Source: Geobacter sp. UBA6169 (GTDB lineage: Bacteria; Desulfobacterota; Desulfuromonadia; Geobacterales; Pseudopelobacteraceae). Taken from it: DNA of 7,620 nt. The DNA lies in contig DIUB01000132.1 of assembly GCA_002422265.1 (NCBI GenBank), forward strand, positions 1 through 7,620, written 5' to 3'. Shown piece after piece: positions 1 to 4,159 of the stretch; position 1 is the stretch's first letter, and the number at the start of each line of letters is the position of its first letter. Below the pieces are notes generated by a model. That model ran no database searches. It worked only from the letters and a program-made list of their open reading frames with translations, and was not told where the DNA came from. Both the position numbers and the translations under genes were made by a program.

Positions 1-146
1 AAGATCCGGTTGATGCTTTTGCCGGTCTGCTCCACCAGCAGCGCATCAAGATCAACAAATCGGAACCCAAGCTGTTCCGCCAGCAGACGACCGACACTGC
101 TCTTGCCGCTGCCCATCGGCCCGGTCAGGATAATCGGCAGCGCCAT
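1..146 (-). CDS. aroK: Shikimate kinase, N-terminal part (runs off the left edge)
   Basis: Shikimate kinase phosphorylates the 3-hydroxyl of shikimate with ATP in the cytoplasm, two steps before chorismate. The 48 visible residues start MALPIILTGPMGSGKSSVGR: a short beta strand, then a Walker A loop (GPMGSGKSS, about residues 9-17), followed by a helix and a FVDLD motif (residues 33-37). In this family that aspartate region contacts Mg and shikimate. The ATG lies directly against the end of chorismate synthase: the final A of the aroC TGA is the first base of this ATG, so translation is probably coupled. An aroC-aroK pair in the shikimate pathway supports the call. The C-terminal two thirds, including the lid and the shikimate-binding arginines, lie outside the window. 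The aroK/aroL distinction cannot be made here. Confidence 0.88.
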   Translation of the reverse strand, partial: MALPIILTGPMGSGKSSVGRLLAEQLGFRFVDLDALLVEQTGKSINRI

Positions 147-1324
147 CAGAACTCCCGCAACCCGGCCAGGTAGGCATCACGGTTACGCAGCAGCTCATCC
201 AGCGCATCGCCGCCAAATTTTTCCTGTAATGCCTGTGCCAGTTCCAGTGCCACCACCGCCTCGGCCACCACCAGGGCAGCCGGCACGGCACAGGTATCGG
301 AACGCTCCACCGAGGCCTCGAACGGCTGATGGGTCACAATATCAACCGAACGCAGCGGTGTGTACAGCGTCGGGATCGGCTTCATGGCTGCTCGCAGGAT
401 CAGCGGCTCACCGTTGGTCATCCCCCCTTCCAGGCCACCGGCATTGTTGCCGGGTCTGGTATAGGCCGAGGCAGCACCCTGCTGCAGCACAGCAGGATCG
501 TACATTAATTCGTCATGCACCCGGGAACCGGGCCGGCGGGCCGCCTCAAACCCCAGCCCCACCTCAACCCCCTTGATGGCCTGGATACTCATCAGCGCCA
601 TGGCCAGACGGGCATCCAGCTTGCGATCCCACTGCACATGACTGCCCAGACCGGGCGGCAGGCCCAGCACCTGCACCTCAACCACTCCGCCCAGGGTATC
701 TCCTGCTGCCTTGGTATGGTCGATCAGCCGCTTCATCTCCGCTTCGGCTGCCGGATCGCAGCAAAACAGTTCCGATGCCGCTGCCAGCTCCCACTGACGC
801 GGATAGGGTTCCTGCGATAAGGCCGCCTTGATCCCCCCCAGCTCCGTTACCAGGCCACCGATGCGTATCCCAGCTGCCTCCAGCAGTTGCCGGGCCACTG
901 CACCCACGGCAACCCGTACCGCTGTTTCACGGGCACTGGAGCGCTCCAGAATGTTACGCACGTCACGGTGGCCATACTTCATGGCACCGCACAGATCGGC
1001 ATGGCCGGGACGGGGACGGGTAACCGGCTCTGCCTGACCCTCATGCTCCGCCAGGGGAGACATCTTCTCCAGCCAGTTTTCCCAGTCACGATTCTTTACC
1101 ACCAGCGTCACCGGTGATCCCAGGGTCTTACCCCAACGGACACCAGACAGGATCTCCACTGTGTCCTGCTCGATCTTCATCCGGTCGCCACGGCCATACC
1201 CCTGCTGACGGCGTGCAAGCTGCTGGTTCAGCAGCTCAGGGCTCAACGCAAGGCCCGCAGGCAGCCCTTCGATAATGGCGGTCAACTGGGGACCATGGGA
1301 TTCACCGGCCGTAAGATAGCGCAT
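146..1324 (-). CDS. aroC: Chorismate synthase
   Basis: Chorismate synthase converts 5-enolpyruvylshikimate-3-phosphate to chorismate plus phosphate using reduced FMN; it is the last common step to aromatic amino acids, folates and quinones. The 392-residue product has normal family length. Visible signatures are GESHGP at residues 7-12 (with conserved His10), GRGDRMKIEQD at 44-54, RPGHAD at 105-110 (second conserved His, 108), ERSSARETA at 127-135, the GG-EGG-TNGEP stretch at about 297-307, and RSDTC at 341-345 near the end. I chose the ATG at 1324 because it gives the family-typical MRYLTAGESHGP start and has AGGAG nine bases upstream; an in-frame ATG at 1342 would place that ribosome site inside the gene. 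It overlaps the downstream shikimate kinase by one base. Its promoter is probably in 1325-1443, but I see no convincing -35/-10 pair there on this strand. Confidence 0.97.
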   Translation of the reverse strand: MRYLTAGESHGPQLTAIIEGLPAGLALSPELLNQQLARRQQGYGRGDRMKIEQDTVEILSGVRWGKTLGSPVTLVVKNRDWENWLEKMSPLAEHEGQAEPVTRPRPGHADLCGAMKYGHRDVRNILERSSARETAVRVAVGAVARQLLEAAGIRIGGLVTELGGIKAALSQEPYPRQWELAAASELFCCDPAAEAEMKRLIDHTKAAGDTLGGVVEVQVLGLPPGLGSHVQWDRKLDARLAMALMSIQAIKGVEVGLGFEAARRPGSRVHDELMYDPAVLQQGAASAYTRPGNNAGGLEGGMTNGEPLILRAAMKPIPTLYTPLRSVDIVTHQPFEASVERSDTCAVPAALVVAEAVVALELAQALQEKFGGDALDELLRNRDAYLAGLREF

Positions 1325-1333
1325 ACCAGACAA

Positions 1334-1338
1334 CTCCT
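1334..1338 (-). promoter_or_regulatory. Ribosome binding site deciding the aroC start
   Basis: AGGAG on the minus strand, nine bases before the ATG at 1324. It lies downstream of the alternative in-frame ATG at 1342, so it favours the shorter start. Confidence 0.75.
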
Positions 1339-1408
1339 GCATTCATTGAGATAATGGGCAGGCAGAGTAGCATCCAAGACCGGCAGAGAGCAAGCAAAAC
1401 CCCGCCAC

Positions 1409-1436
1409 TTGACAGCTGCAGGACCTGGTGTATAGT
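1409..1436 (+). promoter_or_regulatory. Near-consensus sigma-70 type promoter for the FHA gene
   Basis: A perfect TTGACA (1409-1414) and TATAGT (1431-1436, five of six consensus bases) are separated by 16 bases. The ATG at 1444 begins eight bases after the -10 box, about where transcription should start. The predicted mRNA therefore has little or no leader. The element lies in the 119-base gap between divergent aroC and the FHA gene. Confidence 0.72.
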
Positions 1437-1443
1437 TGCCGCC

Positions 1444-2451
1444 ATGTCCTTACCGATCCTGCCCATAGCAACCGCCCTGGCCCCTGCTGCCCCCTACAGT
1501 CGTGCTCTGCTGGTAGAGCTACTGCGGGGGCTCATAAGCAGGCCTGCTACCGGCTACCTGGCCATCACTGCTGCCGAACGGCTCTACCTGCTGTTCATCT
1601 TTCAGGGACGCCCCTACGCGGCCGGGCTGCTGATGCACGATAAACCGGCACAACTGACCATCACCAACCTCTGTGCCCAGCTGGCATCTATCCGTGAAAA
1701 CTCCGGCACGCTGGCGTTCTATGAAACCGACCCGGTACTGTTGAAATCGCTGCTGGTATTTCTCCAGGACGAGCCGGCCGCCAAAGGCCCGCTGTCGTTG
1801 ATCAACCTTGAGGGGATGGTACGGCAGATACGTGAACAGGCTGCTGATGCCTTGGTGGTGCTGGAAAGGGACGGCAGGCACAACTTTTTCTTCTTCCTGG
1901 ACGGTACCAAGACCGCTGCCTACTGGGCGGAAAAACCGCTTGATGATCTGACCGGCCTGCAGGTTGATGAGCAGATGCTGTTGTATGCCTATCAGAAAAC
2001 GGATCACCCGGTGAGCGCAACCATCTATCTTACCCTTAACACCATGGAGTCACGGGATTCAGCAACGGTTTCACTGGAAGGGCTGGTACGGCTTTTTGCC
2101 GGGGCCGAAGAATCTGACAAGACCATGGGGCCGGGCAGCCTCACCCTGCCGCATCACGAGCAACTCAGACTGCAGGTACTGGAAGGGGCGCAGGCAGGCG
2201 ACACCCTGGGTGGGGCTTTACCCTGCGTACTGGGCAGGAAGGATGCCGACATCATCATCAATGACCCGATGGTCTCCAAACGGCATGCTGCCATCCAGTG
2301 CGTCAATGGCAGGCTGGTATTGATTGATCTGCACAGCACCAACGGCACCACCTTAAACAACGAGCCGGTTTCCCAGCGGGAATTGAAGCAAGGAGACCGG
2401 ATCGGCCTCGGCCAGACCCTGCTGCTGGTAGAATCGGTCAACCTCTCGTAA
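1444..2451 (+). CDS. FHA-domain protein with a duplicated N-terminal module
   Basis: FHA domains bind phosphothreonine peptides, so this cytoplasmic 335-residue protein is probably a reader of Ser/Thr kinase signalling. The FHA domain fills the C-terminus: VLGRK at 262-266, SKRHA at about 278-282, and DLHSTNGT at about 295-302, matching the usual GR, SRxH and STNGT motifs. No signal peptide or membrane helix is evident. The N-terminal 250 residues contain two similar stretches (about residues 34-63 and 140-169), each a hydrophobic strand, a charged turn, a phenylalanine-rich strand and a G-x-x-x-A end. They vaguely recall DUF4388-type modules, but I cannot confirm the family. The start at 1444 is preferred because a strong promoter ends at 1436; an upstream ATG at 1354 would put that promoter inside the gene. 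No Shine-Dalgarno sequence is seen. The 3' end overlaps the convergent PP2C phosphatase gene by 14 bases. Confidence 0.9.
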   Translation: MSLPILPIATALAPAAPYSRALLVELLRGLISRPATGYLAITAAERLYLLFIFQGRPYAAGLLMHDKPAQLTITNLCAQLASIRENSGTLAFYETDPVLLKSLLVFLQDEPAAKGPLSLINLEGMVRQIREQAADALVVLERDGRHNFFFFLDGTKTAAYWAEKPLDDLTGLQVDEQMLLYAYQKTDHPVSATIYLTLNTMESRDSATVSLEGLVRLFAGAEESDKTMGPGSLTLPHHEQLRLQVLEGAQAGDTLGGALPCVLGRKDADIIINDPMVSKRHAAIQCVNGRLVLIDLHSTNGTTLNNEPVSQRELKQGDRIGLGQTLLLVESVNLS

Positions 2452-3241
2452 ACAGACGCTTCATCCCGCCCAACAGCCCTTTTTCTGTTTCAGCCGCCAG
2501 CAGAACCACCGAGATATTATCCCGCCCGCCCCGGCCGTTGGCGCAGGCCACCAGCTCACGGCAGGCCGCTTCAGGAGATGCGGCAACACTGGTCAGGGCA
2601 GCGATCTCTTCATCGGCCACCATGCCGGACAGGCCATCAGAGCAGAGCAACAGCCGGTCACCCGGTTGCAGGGTCAGTTCATTCAGGTCCACCAGCACGG
2701 TCTCCTCATGACCTACGGCCCGGCTCAGCACGTTGCGGCCCTGGGCAAACAACGCCTCATCCCTGGTCATCAACCCGGCCCGCACCTGTTCCTCAATCCA
2801 TGAATGATCCTGGGTCAGCTGCCGCAACACCCCTCCACGCAACAGATAGGCCCGGCTATCACCCACATGGGCGATAGAGACGCTGTTTCCCTCAATGATC
2901 ATCGCTACAACCGTGGTTCCCATACCACGCCACTCCGGCTTGGCAAAGGCTGCTTCAAACACCGCCTGATTGGCAAAACGCACTGCCGAACCCAGCAGGT
3001 TTGCAGTGGCCGAGTGTCCGGCAACCGCCTCCCCCACCAGCGGGGCATGGCCTTTGGCCGCCAGCTGCAGGTAGTCCTTCAGCGTATCCAGACAGATCCG
3101 GCTGGCAAACTCGCCCCCCTTGTGCCCCCCCATACCGTCAGCCACGGCATACAGGTGCAAAGACGGTTCAAGCAGGATGGCGTCCTCATTATGGGGCCGT
3201 ACCTGGCCCACATCGGTCAGTCCAAAGGCGGTTAGTTGCAT
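2438..3241 (-). CDS. PP2C-family Ser/Thr protein phosphatase (PrpC/Stp type)
   Basis: This soluble Mn/Mg-dependent phosphatase should remove phosphate from serine and threonine, most simply from the kinase encoded upstream on the same strand and its targets. The 267-residue protein is a bare catalytic domain of typical bacterial size. Motifs in order: TDVGQVRPHNEDA (residues 9-21), ADGMGG (34-39), GTT (108-110), HVGDSRAY (125-132), LTQDHS (142-147), N-LSRA-G (170-177), CSDGLSGMV (200-208) and GGRDNISVV (238-246). The expected metal ligands Asp20, Asp35/Gly36, Asp202 and Asp241 are all present, so it looks active. The ATG has GGAG six bases upstream, just after the DUF2442 stop 12 bases away, so it is probably cotranscribed with the upstream genes. 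Its end overlaps the convergent FHA gene. Confidence 0.96.
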   Translation of the reverse strand: MQLTAFGLTDVGQVRPHNEDAILLEPSLHLYAVADGMGGHKGGEFASRICLDTLKDYLQLAAKGHAPLVGEAVAGHSATANLLGSAVRFANQAVFEAAFAKPEWRGMGTTVVAMIIEGNSVSIAHVGDSRAYLLRGGVLRQLTQDHSWIEEQVRAGLMTRDEALFAQGRNVLSRAVGHEETVLVDLNELTLQPGDRLLLCSDGLSGMVADEEIAALTSVAASPEAACRELVACANGRGGRDNISVVLLAAETEKGLLGGMKRLFTRG

Positions 3242-3253
3242 GGTTGGCTCCGG

Positions 3254-3517
3254 TCAGGCGGCAAATTTCAGTGGGAAACGTTCCGGATACTCCAGTGCGG
3301 CAATTTCAATATCCTCATCCAGCGCCTCCCAATGCAACTGCCCGGGGGATATCTCCTGCATGGAATAAATCTGCTCAACCGTTGCCTGTTTAAAAGCCGG
3401 GTAGTTCTGGTACGGAACAAAATATTCGCAATCACCGCTTAACAGCCAGAAACCATCACGGCCTATGGAGGTAACTTCACTTACACAGATGTCTTTTCCA
3501 GGCTTCTCTGAAAGCAT
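3254..3517 (-). CDS. DUF2442 family protein
   Basis: An 87-residue protein with the DUF2442 pattern: an N-terminal strand region including DGFWLLSGDCEYFVPY, a middle helix entered through YPAFKQATVEQI, and the C-terminal hallmark LHWEALDEDIEIAALE (residues 61-76). The molecular function is not established. Members are often encoded next to DUF4160 proteins, as here, and such pairs are sometimes suspected of being toxin-antitoxin-like; that role is inference. The ATG is supported by GAGGAGA six bases upstream, at 3524-3530. This start lies inside the DUF4160 gene, giving a 41-base overlap, so the two are probably translationally coupled. The tail after LEYPERF is longer than I expect for a minimal family member. 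GC here is below that of the flanking kinase gene. Confidence 0.85.
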   Translation of the reverse strand: MLSEKPGKDICVSEVTSIGRDGFWLLSGDCEYFVPYQNYPAFKQATVEQIYSMQEISPGQLHWEALDEDIEIAALEYPERFPLKFAA

Positions 3518-3716
3518 CGGCGTTCTCCTCTACAAGTTTTGCCAGCTCACGCAAGGTCCGCTGGTCAAGTCGGTACGAATCAGCATGGGCTACTATCGGC
3601 TCCAGCCAAAACTTTGCAACACCATCCGGTGTCTGAATATGGATATGCATCCGGCTTTCTTCATTGCTGTTGAAGAAAAAACGATAACTGCCTATTTTCA
3701 TGATCGTTGGAGACAT
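3477..3716 (-). CDS. DUF4160 family protein
   Basis: A 79-residue protein matching DUF4160: PTIMKIGSYRFFFNSNE near the N-terminus (residues 3-19), then MHIHI (23-27, the usual P-H-V-H-V position), VAKFWLEP (33-40), and a C-terminal helix RELAKLVEENADAFREAW (56-73). Biochemical function is unknown. Its consistent partner in many genomes is a DUF2442 protein, encoded directly downstream here with a 41-base overlap. The ATG has an excellent AAGGAG (3724-3729) seven bases upstream. A REP-like palindrome lies between it and the upstream zinc-protein gene, so expression may be partly uncoupled from the kinase transcript. The low GC (about 35% on the line holding the gene start) suggests a different origin from the kinase and phosphatase genes. 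Confidence 0.86.
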   Translation of the reverse strand: MSPTIMKIGSYRFFFNSNEESRMHIHIQTPDGVAKFWLEPIVAHADSYRLDQRTLRELAKLVEENADAFREAWKRHLCK

Positions 3717-3743
3717 TCAAATACTCCTTGAATCCTCAGTCCT

Positions 3744-3790
3744 TTCCCCCTCACCCCTGCCCCTCTCCATCATGGCCTCATGGAGAGGGA
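3744..3790. repeat. REP-like palindromic element
   Basis: A C-rich arm (TTCCCCCTCACCCCTGC on the plus strand) precedes a perfect 10-bp inverted repeat, CCCTCTCCAT (3761-3770) and ATGGAGAGGG (3780-3789), with a 9-base loop. The layout CCCTCACCCC-spacer-CCCTCTCC-loop-GGAGAGGG resembles a palindromic repeat scattered between genes in many bacteria; this is recalled, not searched. It would fold as a hairpin in the minus-strand transcript but has no U-tract, so it is not a standard terminator. It may stabilise mRNA ends or be an immobile relic of a mobile repeat. It reaches into the 3' end of the zinc-protein gene. Confidence 0.68.
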
Positions 3791-3996
3791 AAATCTTTAC
3801 CTTTTACTCCTTGAATAATCGCCGCCTGTGCTTCGGTGTAACGCCTATAGCTTTCCTCGTCCCATTGCCCTTCTCCGCATACCAGACAAAACGAGCATTT
3901 CATGGAATGCAGAGTAAGGGACTGATCGCAATATTCAAGAAGCTCATCAGTTATTTTGTCTACAGGTTCTGTACTACCGCACGCTGGACAGTTCAT
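3778..3996 (-). CDS. YgiT/MqsA-type zinc-finger protein lacking the HTH domain (possibly truncated)
   Basis: A 72-residue protein resembling the zinc-binding N-terminal domain of MqsA/YgiT antitoxins: CPAC at residues 3-6 and CLVCGEGQWDEES at 37-49, with extra cysteines at 23 and 34. In full MqsA a linker like EAQAAIIQGV leads into a helix-turn-helix domain; here the protein stops at that point. The last codons (FPSP then TGA) run into a palindromic repeat: PSP is encoded by one hairpin arm and the stop is completed in the loop. It may be a truncated antitoxin or one of the short zinc-only YgiT proteins. The ATG overlaps the stop of the upstream 50-residue ORF (ATGA), so the two are translationally coupled. 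No MqsR toxin is seen beside it. DNA autoregulation as in MqsA is unlikely without the HTH. Confidence 0.78.
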   Translation of the reverse strand: MNCPACGSTEPVDKITDELLEYCDQSLTLHSMKCSFCLVCGEGQWDEESYRRYTEAQAAIIQGVKGKDFPSP

Positions 3997-4145
3997 TGTT
4001 TCACCTCATCAACGGAAGAGGTAGTAAATGGAATACGCTCAAATTGACCATCATCTTTTGGTATTGTAAGCAAATGTTCCACAAACCCCAAAGATAACGT
4101 TGCCAGCTTCTTCCCCACTTCTGTCTGTTCGTCAATAACATCCAC
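3993..4145 (-). CDS. Unrecognised 50-residue protein coupled to the zinc-protein gene
   Basis: A small ORF starting at GTG (4145) and ending at TGA (3993-3995), which overlaps the ATG of the zinc protein as ATGA. The 50-residue product begins MDVIDEQTEVGKKLATLSLG and ends in SSVDEVKQ. It is acidic overall (about ten Asp/Glu against five Lys/Arg), with one mainly hydrophobic stretch (LATLSLGFVEHLLTIP) and no Cys. I do not recognise the family; it does not look like MqsR or DUF4258. The GTG start is supported by GAGG eight bases upstream and by an in-frame stop just beyond it; the only other upstream codons are not starts. It begins 14 bases after the kinase stop, so it can be read from the kinase transcript. 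The acidic composition and the coupling suggest an antitoxin-like or chaperone role, but that is inference; it could also be the remnant of a longer gene. Confidence 0.6.
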   Translation of the reverse strand: MDVIDEQTEVGKKLATLSLGFVEHLLTIPKDDGQFERIPFTTSSVDEVKQ

Positions 4146-4159
4146 GCTGCGCCCCTCTC

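Noticed and set aside
10..576. Open frame of 188 codons on the plus strand opposite aroC
   Set aside because: Pro/Arg/Ala-rich shadow of aroC and aroK with no recognisable domain.
1354..1443. Longer start for the FHA protein at 1354
   Set aside because: The added 30 residues are unlike a folded N-terminus, no good ribosome site precedes 1354, and a near-consensus promoter lies inside this extension.
1325..1443. Divergent promoter for aroC
   Set aside because: Candidates on the minus strand (for example TTGGAT-17-TTATCT) match the consensus too poorly to annotate.
1519..2007. Minus-strand open frame of 162 codons opposite the FHA gene
   Set aside because: No domain and no ribosome site that I could justify; the plus-strand frame there carries a complete FHA domain.
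3761..3789. Hairpin as a rho-independent terminator
   Set aside because: The stem is strong, but no T-tract follows on the minus strand, and no gene ends there on the plus strand.
3993..4145. The 50-residue ORF as an MqsR toxin
   Set aside because: It is half the length of MqsR, acidic rather than basic, and shows no MqsR motif.
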